A DNA stretch of 64,000 bases from an uncultured Oscillospiraceae bacterium. Its GTDB lineage: Bacteria > Bacillota > Clostridia > Oscillospirales > Oscillospiraceae. The notes below the pieces were generated by a model. That model made no database searches. It was not told where the DNA came from and worked only from the letters and a program-made list of their open reading frames with translations. Positions 49,547-61,435 of the stretch are shown here, one piece after another. The translations under genes and the position numbers were made by a program. The stretch's first letter is position 1, and the number at the start of each line of letters is the position of its first letter. Location: NCBI GenBank assembly GCA_910585815.1, contig CAJUFJ010000010.1:6857-70856 (forward strand), in the 5' to 3' direction.

Positions 49547-50287
49547 TCAATAGTTTACCTTGTCGCTCATATAGCACAGGGTGGCCGATTCAAACTCCCT
49601 GGCCCATTCTTCGGTACAGAAGAAAATGATTTCACCCTGTCCCCCGTCTGTGGCGTAGAAACGCTTTTCTACACTAAGCTCCTCCAGACAGCGGTTCACC
49701 TCGTTCCGGATGTGTGTATCCAGCCAGTCGCCCATAAATTCCGCTTCGAAACGACATTCTTTTCCGTTCAGCTTGAAACGGACATCCACCGTTCCGCCCC
49801 GATTCTCGAAATTTGCTTTGCTATAGTCTGTCGTGACATCGCTGAAGGTCAGTTCTCCCTCAGAGATAGACTGCAATCCTTTAAGGTAAATCTGATACAT
49901 GCCCTCCACGTCAAAAAACTCGCAATCGTAGGCGTAAATCTGGCTGGAGGAAGGCGTCCAGGTGTAACTCTCATAGTCATAGACACCGCTCCCCTCCACC
50001 TCTAAGGGCAGCATATACTCAAATCCGAAAGAATTCTTCTCTTTGCATTCTTTCTCATATTCCCGCATAGAGGCAATCGTTTCTTCTGAGAGGGTCAACC
50101 CCAGTTCAGTCAACACCTTGATCTGTTCGTCCGCAGAGACAGGTCCACGCTCATTTTGCTGCTCCAGCAGTTCCATATAATGGTCCATATACTCCTTGTT
50201 TCCTTCCGCATAATCCATTCCTCCATTCGGAGGGGCCCAGCTATAGAAATTAAACAGCAAAAATAGTGTCAGTATAATTTTATCCAT
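49547..50287 (-). CDS. Hypothetical secreted protein
   Basis: 246 residues. A short hydrophobic start (MDKIILTLFLLFNFYSWAPP) suggests a signal peptide. The rest is acidic and soluble (YMELLEQQNERGPVSADEQ, WTPSSSQIYAYDCEFFDVEG, GDWLDTHIRNEVNRCLEEL). No family recognised. 26 bp before the next gene in the same direction. Lower G+C than the core genes. Confidence 0.72.
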   Translation of the reverse strand: MDKIILTLFLLFNFYSWAPPNGGMDYAEGNKEYMDHYMELLEQQNERGPVSADEQIKVLTELGLTLSEETIASMREYEKECKEKNSFGFEYMLPLEVEGSGVYDYESYTWTPSSSQIYAYDCEFFDVEGMYQIYLKGLQSISEGELTFSDVTTDYSKANFENRGGTVDVRFKLNGKECRFEAEFMGDWLDTHIRNEVNRCLEELSVEKRFYATDGGQGEIIFFCTEEWAREFESATLCYMSDKVNY

Positions 50288-50295
50288 ACCGCCGC

Positions 50296-50475
50296 CTAAT
50301 CCTCCAGGGGAATCTCAATCTCCCCGTTTTTACACTCATAGTCCTCGATATAGCGCTGTATCACAAACTCAATGAAATTATTCATGGAGCGCTGCTCCCT
50401 GGTTGAAATCACTTTCACTTTTTCATAGATCGTTTCATTCAGGCGCAACCCTGTCTGGATTTTGTTGGTCGCCAT
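50296..50475 (-). CDS. Arc/ribbon-helix-helix-like small protein
   Basis: 59 residues from ATG 50475 (GAGGAG 9 nt upstream). NKIQTGLRLNETIYEKVKVISTREQRSMNNFIEFVIQRYI has the strand-helix-helix pattern of Arc/CopG DNA-binding proteins. A second in-frame ATG at 50541 with its own SD would add MLPQAPLMMHNALTRVDEEC and resembles the DUF4250 start next door. Possibly a regulator of the five-gene set. Family fairly likely, role inferred. Confidence 0.7.
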   Translation of the reverse strand: MATNKIQTGLRLNETIYEKVKVISTREQRSMNNFIEFVIQRYIEDYECKNGEIEIPLED

Positions 50476-50576
50476 TTGGTAGCACTCCTCGTCCACCCTG
50501 GTCAGAGCATTGTGCATCATCAGGGGGGCCTGGGGAAGCATAGAAAAACCTCCCAATCATCATCTCTCGTCCCCGC

Positions 50577-50768
50577 CGCAGCGGACAAGGCTCCTTTGGA
50601 AAGGAGCTGTCAGCGAAGCTGACTGAGGATTGCGTTTTGCAAAGCAAAACATACGAAGTAAATCAGGTTTATGCTAGCCTCGGTTGCTCCGCACATTTCG
50701 CCTGCGGCGAAATCAATCCTCCGCCCCAGTTTGCGAACTGGGGCACCTCCTTTCAAAAGGAGGCTTGC
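50577..50768. repeat. ~190-bp composite palindromic repeat upstream of the small-gene set
   Basis: AAGGCTCCTTTGGAAAGGAGC, GTCAGCGAAGCTGAC, GCGTTTTGCAAAGCAAAAC, AT-rich middle, TTCGCCTGCGGCGAA, GCCCCAGTTTGCGAACTGGGGC, CCTCCTTTCAAAAGGAGG. Same module order as 53508-53703. Confidence 0.9.
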
Positions 50769-50794
50769 CGCTGCGGCGGGACAAGACGCTCACC

Positions 50795-53470
<2,676 letters not shown>

Positions 53471-53507
53471 GTTGATTACCTCCAAGATATAATAAATTTT
53501 ACAGGTT

Positions 53508-53703
53508 TCTTCCCAAAAGGCCCCTTTGGAAAGGGGCTGTCAGCCGCAGGCTGACTGAGGATTGCGTTTTGCGAAGCAAAACATACGGAGTAAACCCAAG
53601 TTTGCAAAACCTCATTTGCTTCGCATATTTTGGCTTCGCCAAAATGCAATCCTCCGCCCCAGTTTGCGAACTGGGGCACCTCCTTTCGAAAGGAGGCTGG
53701 CCG
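53508..53703. repeat. ~190-bp composite palindromic repeat between lipoprotein gene and alaS
   Basis: GCCCCTTTGGAAAGGGGC, GTCAGCCGCAGGCTGAC, GCGTTTTGCGAAGCAAAAC, AT-rich middle with TTTTGGCTTCGCCAAAA, GCCCCAGTTTGCGAACTGGGGC, CCTCCTTTCGAAAGGAGG. Copies at 50577 and here flank alaS in the same orientation. Confidence 0.9.
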
Positions 53704-53723
53704 CCTGCGGGCGGGACATTGAC

Positions 53724-54149
53724 CTACCGCACTCTGGCCTCAATGCCCATCAGCTCCATGTCGGTGCTGTAGGCCACGCGGTACATGATGCTCTTTTTCT
53801 CGTGCTTGCAGTAGAGCACCGCCGTGCCGTATTCCTCGCCGGTCTCCTTAATCTTCTGCCCGGTGGCGAAGGCCTCGTCCTCCTCTTTGAAAGCGCCGGC
53901 CTTTTCCAGCCGCTCCTCCATATAGGACTGGATGGTCTCGGGGCTGGCGGTCTCCTGGGCGTCGGCGCGCAGGCGGCTGTAGACCTCCTGCCAGTCCCCG
54001 CCGTTCAGCAGGGCGACAATCTCCCGCCCCTGTTCCAGCACAGTATCCCCCTCCATCCCCTCGGGCAGGGGGTTGCCGGACACCTTACAGCCCGACAGCA
54101 GAAACAGCGCCGCCAGCGCGGCCAGCAGCAGAGCAAATTTTTTTCTCAT
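53724..54149 (-). CDS. DUF3887-type lipoprotein
   Basis: 141 residues from ATG 54149 (SD GGAGCTGCC). A standard lipoprotein signal MRKKFALLLAALAALFLLSGC with lipobox LSGC (Cys ~21) is followed by a small domain (EQGREIVALLNGGDWQEVYS, SYMEERLEKAGAFKE, AVLYCKHEKKSIMYRVAYS) of the DUF3887/NTF2-like kind. Extracellular, unknown ligand. It is the first gene after the alanine T-box, so alanine starvation should raise its expression with alaS. Confidence 0.83.
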   Translation of the reverse strand: MRKKFALLLAALAALFLLSGCKVSGNPLPEGMEGDTVLEQGREIVALLNGGDWQEVYSRLRADAQETASPETIQSYMEERLEKAGAFKEEDEAFATGQKIKETGEEYGTAVLYCKHEKKSIMYRVAYSTDMELMGIEARVR

Positions 54150-54245
54150 GGCAGCTCCTCCAACATCCACAGATTGCTTCAACAGCCGCTTCCTCCCTCC
54201 GGTTTCCCCGCCCCGGCCTCTAAAGGCGGGTTTCGGTTTAAGTGG

Positions 54246-54480
54246 TATAATGAAAAACCGCCCCTGACATACTGTCAGGGGCGGAAAACATCCACGGTAC
54301 CACCCTGATTATCCCCGCGGCGCGGGGCGTCTCCTTCGTCCGTAACGGGGGCGGGCCGTCCCGGTCGTCCCGGGCCGCTGGGGAGTGGCTTGCGCAGACA
54401 GGTCCGGCCGGGGGCTTTCACCCTCCCCCCTCGCTTGGGGCCGCTGTCTCTGCGCTGGGCTCCTTCATCGCGTTTCGCGG
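54246..54480 (-). promoter_or_regulatory. T-box riboswitch, alanine type
   Basis: Minus strand, 5' to 3': stem I with GATGAAGGAGCCCAGCGCAG and the TGAAAGCCCCC apical part, then specifier region CAAGCCACTCCCC, where GCC reads as an alanine codon; the T-box AATCAGGGTGGTACCGTGG (54289-54308), whose TGGT bulge would pair with ACCA of tRNA-Ala; then terminator CCGCCCCTGACA/TGTCAGGGGCGG with TTTTT. Uncharged tRNA-Ala should favour the antiterminator. Specifier placement is by analogy with other clostridial T-boxes. Confidence 0.9.
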
Positions 54481-54485
54481 GACTT

Positions 54486-54513
54486 ATTCTATCATATTTT
54501 CTCCGCTTGTCAA
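54486..54513 (-). promoter_or_regulatory. Promoter of the T-box transcript
   Basis: TTGACA (54508-54513), 16-bp spacer, TAGAAT (54486-54491). Confidence 0.8.
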
Positions 54514-54752
54514 CTGTTTTCTTCGGCGGATATCCCCTTTTCCCCGTCCATTTCATCCCGACGGAGGGTAAAATTGTTTTTTCCGCCCGGCAAAATGACC
54601 AAGTGGGCCGTCTTTCACAGGCGGACGTTTGACCGCAAAAACCAGGCCTATCCCCTGTCCGGTCCGCAGCAGGCGGACACGAATTGGAAATCTGTCCCGC
54701 CGGACGCCCCCCGGAGGGAGGGGAGGGGAAAACTTTCTGTCAAATATTCGGC

Positions 54753-54781
54753 TTGAAAAGTGGGGAAAAATACCTTAAAAT
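54753..54781 (+). promoter_or_regulatory. liv operon promoter
   Basis: TTGAAA, 17-bp spacer, TAAAAT. ~50 bp before the livJ ATG. The 240 bp between this and the T-box promoter holds no gene I can support. Confidence 0.72.
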
Positions 54782-54831
54782 CTCTCTATCACCCTGGGCC
54801 GAAAGGTCCTTGTGAAAATAGGAGGAATAAA

Positions 54832-56043
54832 ATGAAAAAGAAAAAGCTTCTTTCTCTGGCTCTGGCCTCCGCGATGGTCCTGAGCCTGGCCGCCTGCGGC
54901 GGCGGCAATCCCGGCGGCAGCACTCCGGGCAACCCCACCGGCTCCGGCAGCGCCGCCGGCGACAAGGTTGTGAAGATCGGCGTGTTTGAGCCCCAGTCCG
55001 GCGACAACGGCTCCGGCGGCAAGCAGGAGATCCTGGGCATGCAGTACGCCAACGAGAAGACTCCCACCGTGGAGATCGGCGGCGAGACCTACACCGTGGA
55101 GCTGGTCTACGCTGACAACCAGTCCTCCAACGACAAGGCGCCTTCCGCCGCTCAGACTCTGGTGGCCGGCGGCGTGTCTATCGTGCTGGGCTCCTACGGC
55201 TCCGGCGTGTCCATCGCCGCCTCCGACACCTTTGGCGACGCGGGCGTGCCCGCCATCGGCGTGACCTGCACCAACCCCCAGGTCACCGCCGGCAACAGCC
55301 ACTACTTCCGCATCTGCTTCCTGGACCCCTTCCAGGGCACCGTTCTGGCCAACTTCGCCAAGGATAAGTTCTCCGCCTCCAAGGCCTACTGCCTGGCCAA
55401 GCAGGGCGACGACTACTCCGTGGGCCTGTGCAACTACTTCATGGAGGCCTTCGGCAAGGACAACTGCGTGTATGAGACCTTCCCCGAGGGCACCTCTGAC
55501 TACAGCTCCTATGTGACCAACGCCAAGAACTCCGGCGCTCAGGTCTTCTTCGCCCCCGTGTCCACCGAGGCCGCCGCCCTGATCATCGACCAGGCTGCCA
55601 CCCAGTCCCTGGGCATGCCCATGCTGGCCGGCGACACCTGGGACTCCAACGTCATCACCGCCGCCGCCAAGGGCAAGGACGTGGACATCAACGTGACCAC
55701 CTTCTACCAGGAGGGCGGCAACCCGGAGTTTGACGCCGGCATCAAGGAGTGGATCAATGCCGACGCCACCAACCTGACCAACAACAACGGCAATGACGAG
55801 GTGGCCGCCGTCACCGTTATGGGTTACGACGCCTACTATGTGGCCCTGGAGGCCCTGAAGGCCGCCGGCTCCACCAAGCCCGCCGACGTGATGGCCGTGC
55901 TGGGCGGCGTGGAGTTCGACGGTGTGTCCGGCCACATCGCTTTTGATGATGTGAACGGCGACGCCATCCGCGACGTGGCCTACGTCAAGCACTGCAACAC
56001 CGAGACCGGGAGCTGGGAGTTTGTGGCCCAGCAGGGTGTGTAA
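54832..56043 (+). CDS. livJ: Branched-chain amino acid ABC transporter, substrate-binding lipoprotein
   Basis: 403 residues from ATG 54832 (AGGAGGAAT). Lipoprotein signal KKKKLLSLALASAMVLSLAAC, then a Gly/Ser/Pro linker and a type I periplasmic-binding fold (KIGVFEPQSGDNGSGGKQEI, VLGSYGSGVSIAASDTFG, DYSSYVTNAKNSGAQVFF, GYDAYYVALEALKAAG). Anchored outside the membrane, it delivers Leu/Ile/Val or related ligands to LivHM. Codon use is strongly biased to C/G-ending codons, suggesting high expression. Confidence 0.94.
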   Translation: MKKKKLLSLALASAMVLSLAACGGGNPGGSTPGNPTGSGSAAGDKVVKIGVFEPQSGDNGSGGKQEILGMQYANEKTPTVEIGGETYTVELVYADNQSSNDKAPSAAQTLVAGGVSIVLGSYGSGVSIAASDTFGDAGVPAIGVTCTNPQVTAGNSHYFRICFLDPFQGTVLANFAKDKFSASKAYCLAKQGDDYSVGLCNYFMEAFGKDNCVYETFPEGTSDYSSYVTNAKNSGAQVFFAPVSTEAAALIIDQAATQSLGMPMLAGDTWDSNVITAAAKGKDVDINVTTFYQEGGNPEFDAGIKEWINADATNLTNNNGNDEVAAVTVMGYDAYYVALEALKAAGSTKPADVMAVLGGVEFDGVSGHIAFDDVNGDAIRDVAYVKHCNTETGSWEFVAQQGV

Positions 56044-56117
56044 GCCTTTTTCCCACACAAAACACACCGGCGGGGGCCGCCTGGCCCCCGCCGGCGCTCA
56101 CATCCCAGGCCCTCACA

Positions 56118-56165
56118 GGGCTGTCCCGAAAGAGCGCCGCTGCCGGAGTTCTTTCGGGACAGCCC
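56118..56165 (+). other. Large mRNA hairpin between livJ and livH
   Basis: Perfect 16-bp stem GGGCTGTCCCGAAAGA/TCTTTCGGGACAGCCC around a 16-base loop, preceded at 56069-56096 by a second stem CCGGCGGGGGCC/GGCCCCCGCCGG. Neither has a T-run. Likely stabilises livJ mRNA or causes partial termination, giving more LivJ than membrane components. Confidence 0.8.
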
Positions 56166-56203
56166 GGTTTATCCAAAACTGCTACAAGAGAGGAAGAAGC
56201 CCT

Positions 56204-57130
56204 ATGGATCTGATGAATACCGTCCTGCCGTATCTGCTCTCGGGCATTTCAGTGGGCGGGCAGTATGCCCTTATCGCCATCGGCTACACCATGGTATACG
56301 GCATCCTGCGCCTGATTAACTTTGCCCACGGAGACGTGTTTATGGTGGCCGGACTGATGATGGTCTATCTCTCCGCCTCCATGCCCCTGTATCTGGCAGT
56401 GCCGCTGATGATTGTTTTAACGGTCCTTCTCGGCTTTCTTATCGAGCGGGCGGCCTACAAGCCCCTGCGCACCGCCCCCCGGATGTCGGTGATGATCTCG
56501 GCCATCGGTGTGAGCTACCTGCTGCAAAACCTGGCCCTGTATATCACCGGCGGCCTGAACAAAAATTACCCCACCATCCCCTGGGTTTCCGACCCTATCA
56601 CGGTGTTCGGCTCCCCCACCAAGCGGGTCACCCTGATTACCCCCTTCCTCACGGTGGCGCTGGTGATCGTTCTGGTGTGGCTTATCAATCACACCAGAGT
56701 GGGCATGGCCATGCGGGCCGTCTCCCGGGACTTTGAGACCGCCCAGCTCATGGGCATCCGCATCAACAACGTCATTTCTGTCACCTTTGTAATCGGCTCC
56801 TTCCTGGCGGCGGTGGGCTCCATGCTCTACTTCTCCAACTACCCCGGCGTGGTTCCCACCTCGGGCGGCATGCCCGGCCTGAAGGCCTTTGTGGCCGCCG
56901 TCTTCGGCGGCATCGGCTCCATCCCCGGCGCGGTGGTGGGCGCCTTCATCATCGGCATATGCGAAAACATCATCAAGGGCCTGGACATTATTTTACAGGC
57001 CGTGGGCGTGCTGAAGGAGCCCCTGGAGCTGGCCACCTTCTCCGACGCATTCACCTTTGCGCTGCTGATTATCGTTCTGGTCTTCAAGCCCACCGGCCTG
57101 TTCGGTGAGAAGACCACCGACAAGGTATAG
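56204..57130 (+). CDS. livH: Branched-chain amino acid ABC transporter permease LivH
   Basis: 308 residues from ATG 56204 (GAGAGGAAG). Eight or so helices; ISVGGQYALIAIGYTMVYGI, INFAHGDVFMVAG and GSIPGAVVGAFIIGI are LivH signatures, with the EAA-like contact region RAVSRDFETAQLMGIRIN. Followed 16 bp later by livM. Confidence 0.96.
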   Translation: MDLMNTVLPYLLSGISVGGQYALIAIGYTMVYGILRLINFAHGDVFMVAGLMMVYLSASMPLYLAVPLMIVLTVLLGFLIERAAYKPLRTAPRMSVMISAIGVSYLLQNLALYITGGLNKNYPTIPWVSDPITVFGSPTKRVTLITPFLTVALVIVLVWLINHTRVGMAMRAVSRDFETAQLMGIRINNVISVTFVIGSFLAAVGSMLYFSNYPGVVPTSGGMPGLKAFVAAVFGGIGSIPGAVVGAFIIGICENIIKGLDIILQAVGVLKEPLELATFSDAFTFALLIIVLVFKPTGLFGEKTTDKV

Positions 57131-57146
57131 GAAGGGGGAGACAGCT

Positions 57147-58291
<1,145 letters not shown>

Positions 58292-58295
<4 letters not shown>

Positions 58296-59131
58296 GCAGT
58301 ATCTTAAAAGTGGAAAATGTCACCATGCAGTTCGGCGGCGTGGTGGCTGTGGACAACCTGAATCTGGAGGTCAACGAGGGAGAGATCGTGGCCCTCATCG
58401 GCCCCAACGGCGCCGGCAAAACCACTGCCTTCAACGTGATTACCGGCGTGTACCAGCCCACCAACGGTGCGGTGTGGTTCCAGGGGGACAAAATCGTGGA
58501 AAACCACCCCCAGGGCAAGATGAAAAAGCTCTATAAGGGGGAGGAAGCGGGGAGCTACACCCACGTTCTGGCCCCCACCCCCGACAAAATCACCCAACTG
58601 GGCATGGCCCGTACCTTCCAGAACATCCGGCTGTGGAAGTCTCAGACGGTGTTTGACAACGTGCTTATCGCCATGCACTGCCGCACCCACACCAATTTCC
58701 TGGCCGCCTCCTTCCGCATGAACCACAGGGAGGAGCAGGAGCAGCGGGAGCGGGTGGCCCAGCTGCTGGAGACGGTGGGTCTCTACGACGTGAAGGACGA
58801 ACTGGCCACCTCCCTGCCCTACGGCAAGCAGCGCCGGCTGGAGATTGCCCGGGCCCTGGCCACCGACCCTAAGCTCCTCCTGCTGGACGAGCCCGCCGCC
58901 GGCATGAACCCCCAGGAGACCCAGGAGCTTACCGCCTTTATCGGTCAGATCCGCAGCGACTTCCACATGACCGTCTTCCTGATCGAGCACCACATGGACC
59001 TGGTTATGGATATCTCCGACCGCATCTATGTGCTGGACTTCGGCAAGCTTATCGCGCAGGGCACGCCGGAGGAGATTCAAAACAACAACCGCGTCATAGA
59101 CGCCTATCTGGGGGTGGTCGAGGATGCTTAA
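58292..59131 (+). CDS. livG: Branched-chain amino acid ABC transporter ATPase LivG
   Basis: 279 residues. Walker A GPNGAGKTT, signature LPYGKQRRLEIARALATDPK, Walker B LLLLDEPAAGMNP, H-loop IEHHMDL. It is ~25 residues longer than E. coli LivG owing to an insert after the Walker A strand (GKMKKLYKGEEAGSYTHVLA). Overlaps livF by 8 bp. Confidence 0.96.
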
Positions 59132-59837
59132 AATTGAAAATCTGCACGTGGCCTACGGCGGCATCCAGGCCCTGCGGGGCATCTCGCTGGAGGTGCCCGA
59201 CGGCAAGATCGTCACCTTGATCGGGGCCAACGGCGCCGGCAAATCTACCACCCTGCGCACCATCACCGGCCTGGTGAAGGCCCAGAGCGGCTCCATCCAG
59301 TGGAACGGGGAGGAGTTGCTGGGCAAGTCCATCGACCGGATTATCAGCGCCGGCATCGCCATGAGCCCCGAGGGGCGGCGGGTCTTCCCCGACATGACGG
59401 TGCTGGAAAACCTGAAAATCGGCGCCTACCTACGCAAGGACAAGGCGGAGATTGAGAAGGACATCAAATGGGTATACACCCTCTTTCCCCGCCTGGAGGA
59501 GCGCAGCTGGCAGCTGGCCGGCACCCTGTCCGGAGGCGAGCAGCAGATGCTGGCCGTGGGCCGGGCCCTCATGTCCCGCCCCAAGCTGATGATGCTGGAC
59601 GAGCCCTCTCTAGGCCTGGCCCCTCTGGTGGTGCAGGATATCTTCTCCATCATCGGCGAGATCAACCGCCAGGGCGTCACCATCCTGCTCATTGAGCAAA
59701 ACGCCAACATGGCCCTGAAAATCGCCGACCTGGCCTATGTTCTGGAGACGGGCAACATCACCCTGTCGGGCACCGGCGAGCAGCTGCTGGCCGACGAGAA
59801 GGTGAAGGAGGCCTATCTGGGCAAGCACAAGAGCTGA
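59124..59837 (+). CDS. livF: Branched-chain amino acid ABC transporter ATPase LivF
   Basis: 237 residues. Walker A GANGAGKSTT, signature LSGGEQQMLAVGRALMSRPK, Walker B LMMLDEPSLGLAP, H-loop IEQNANMAL. Pairs with LivG to energise LivHM. One base separates its stop from the start of the channel gene. Confidence 0.96.
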   Translation: MLKIENLHVAYGGIQALRGISLEVPDGKIVTLIGANGAGKSTTLRTITGLVKAQSGSIQWNGEELLGKSIDRIISAGIAMSPEGRRVFPDMTVLENLKIGAYLRKDKAEIEKDIKWVYTLFPRLEERSWQLAGTLSGGEQQMLAVGRALMSRPKLMMLDEPSLGLAPLVVQDIFSIIGEINRQGVTILLIEQNANMALKIADLAYVLETGNITLSGTGEQLLADEKVKEAYLGKHKS

Positions 59838-59838
59838 A

Positions 59839-61050
59839 ATGACAGACAAGAACACCCGAATGGCCCGGCGTAAGCGGGTCAGTGAGATTATCGAGGTAGG
59901 CTACGACCAGGACTGGCTCAGCCGGCTCTACGACCTCATCAACGCCCTGGCCATTGTGGCCAACCTGGCCGCCAGCATTCTATATACCTTTGAGGCGGTC
60001 CGTCTCCCCTTTGGATGGCTGGTGCTCACCCTGGAACAGGTGACAGTCGCCTTCTTCGCCGTGGACTACTGCCTGCGGCTGTGGACCGCCCGGGCCCTCT
60101 TTCCCGGCCTGTCGGAGCCCCGGGCGGTGCTGAAATACGCCCTGTCCTTCAGTGGGGTGGTGGACCTGCTCTCCTTTCTGCCCTACTACCTGCCCTTCTT
60201 CTTCCCCGCCGGAGCGGTGGCCTTCCGTATGTTCCGGGTGGTGCGCATCTTCCGGCTGTTCCGTATCAACGCCTACTATGACTCGCTGAATGTCATTACT
60301 CAGGTCATCACCAGCAAGGGGCAGCAGCTGCTGTCCTCGGTGTTCATCATTCTTGTGCTGATGCTGGCCTCCAGCCTGTGCATGTACAGCTTGGAGCACG
60401 AGGCCCAGCCCGAGGTGTTCACCAACGCCTTTTCCGGCATCTGGTGGTCGGTGTCCACCCTGCTCACTGTGGGCTACGGGGACATCTACCCCATCACCAC
60501 CGTGGGCAAGCTGTTCGGCATTATCATCAGCTTTCTGGGGGTGGGCATGGTAGCCATCCCCACCGGTATCATTTCCGCCGGCTTCGTAGACCAGTATTCC
60601 CGGATTAAACGGCTCAGCGAGTACGCCCACGAGTCAGATATCCACTTTATCAAGGTCTCCCTGCTCCCAAAGGATCCCTGGGTGGGAAAGACCATTGTGG
60701 AGCTGGGCCTGCCCGCCGGCGTCATTGTGGCCGCCATTCAGCGCAACAGAAAAATTGTTGTGCCCCGGGGCAGCGTGGAGCTCCGCGCCGGCGACACCCT
60801 GGTACTGGGGGCCAAGTCCCTGGGGAACGACAAGCACATCGACCTGAAGGAGATGGTGCTGCGCAGTCAGAACCCCTGGAACGGCCTGCCCATCCGGGAG
60901 CTGGACATCTCCCGCCAGACCATCATCGTCATGGTCCGGCGGAAGGGCAACATCCTTATCCCCAATGGCGACCTGGTCCTCAAGGAGGGCGACAGCATTA
61001 TCCTGTACACACAGTCCCACCTCCGGGACGCCAACACCATTGAGGTATAA
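59839..61050 (+). CDS. Voltage-gated-type K+ channel with TrkA-C domains
   Basis: 403 residues. Six-helix channel: S4 has arginines every third residue (RMFRVVRIFRLFRI); the pore has TVGYGDIYPITT with the K+ filter TVGYGD; then S6. The cytoplasmic part from ~265 has two RCK C-terminal-like lobes (ELGLPAGVIVAAIQRNRKIV, GDTLVLGAK; ELDISRQTIIVMVRRKGNI, EGDSIILYTQ) that usually bind small ligands such as cyclic dinucleotides or nucleotides. Coupled to livF by spacing, so part of the liv operon. Terminator follows. Confidence 0.92.
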   Translation: MTDKNTRMARRKRVSEIIEVGYDQDWLSRLYDLINALAIVANLAASILYTFEAVRLPFGWLVLTLEQVTVAFFAVDYCLRLWTARALFPGLSEPRAVLKYALSFSGVVDLLSFLPYYLPFFFPAGAVAFRMFRVVRIFRLFRINAYYDSLNVITQVITSKGQQLLSSVFIILVLMLASSLCMYSLEHEAQPEVFTNAFSGIWWSVSTLLTVGYGDIYPITTVGKLFGIIISFLGVGMVAIPTGIISAGFVDQYSRIKRLSEYAHESDIHFIKVSLLPKDPWVGKTIVELGLPAGVIVAAIQRNRKIVVPRGSVELRAGDTLVLGAKSLGNDKHIDLKEMVLRSQNPWNGLPIRELDISRQTIIVMVRRKGNILIPNGDLVLKEGDSIILYTQSHLRDANTIEV

Positions 61051-61052
61051 CA

Positions 61053-61089
61053 ACAGGCTGGAAGGAAATCCCTTCCAGCCTGTATTTTT
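61053..61089 (+). terminator. liv operon terminator
   Basis: ACAGGCTGGAAGG/CCTTCCAGCCTGT, 5-base loop, ATTTTT. Confidence 0.95.
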
Positions 61090-61112
61090 CTAAAAGTTCT
61101 GGCAAAGTTGGC

Positions 61113-61141
61113 TTGCATTACCAGAGGTTCCGTGGTATAAT
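61113..61141 (+). promoter_or_regulatory. Promoter of a structured RNA
   Basis: TTGCAT, 17-bp spacer, perfect TATAAT. Start expected near 61148. Confidence 0.78.
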
Positions 61142-61147
61142 CGACAC

Positions 61148-61376
61148 GAAAAACAAAAATGCGGCGGCTTACGGGTGTTCCCGCACCCGCAAGCCTGCAC
61201 AGGTGAAAGCCACACCTATACAACGGCAACCAACCGTATCCGCATGGGATATTATACGACATTCCACCCTTATTTGTCAAAGGGTGCCTTTGCTGTATTT
61301 GTTTCCTGCCATTTTTTGTTAGGTGGAATATGATTCTCACACTGTGTAGGTTTGCGCTACGCAGTGTTTTTGTTTT
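61148..61376 (+). ncRNA. Unidentified structured RNA or riboswitch-like leader with terminator
   Basis: By eye the transcript folds as ATGCGG (61159-61164) closing with CCGCAT (61240-61245) around three hairpins: GGCTT-CGGGTG/CACCCG-AAGCC, AGGTG/CACCT and ACGG/CCGT, a four-way junction. Then CATTCCACC can pair either with GGTGGAAT further on or, through CACCCTT, with AAAGGGTG, so the two are exclusive. It ends in ACACTGTGTAG/CTACGCAGTGT with TTTTTGTTTT. I recognise no known family. It may regulate the following gene or be a free RNA. Confidence 0.6.
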
Positions 61377-61435
61377 GCCCGGCACCCAGGGGCGAAAGCC
61401 CCTGGGCCCTACAAAATTTGGGAGGTTTTTGAAAT

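Noticed and set aside
50475..50541. Longer start for the RHH-like gene at 50541
   Set aside because: The RHH fold begins at MATNKIQTG with its own SD. The extra 22 residues are not typical, though a good SD precedes that ATG too.
61148..61376. 6S RNA
   Set aside because: The 5' and 3' ends do not form the long closing helix with central bubble expected of 6S RNA; a compact four-way junction is seen instead.
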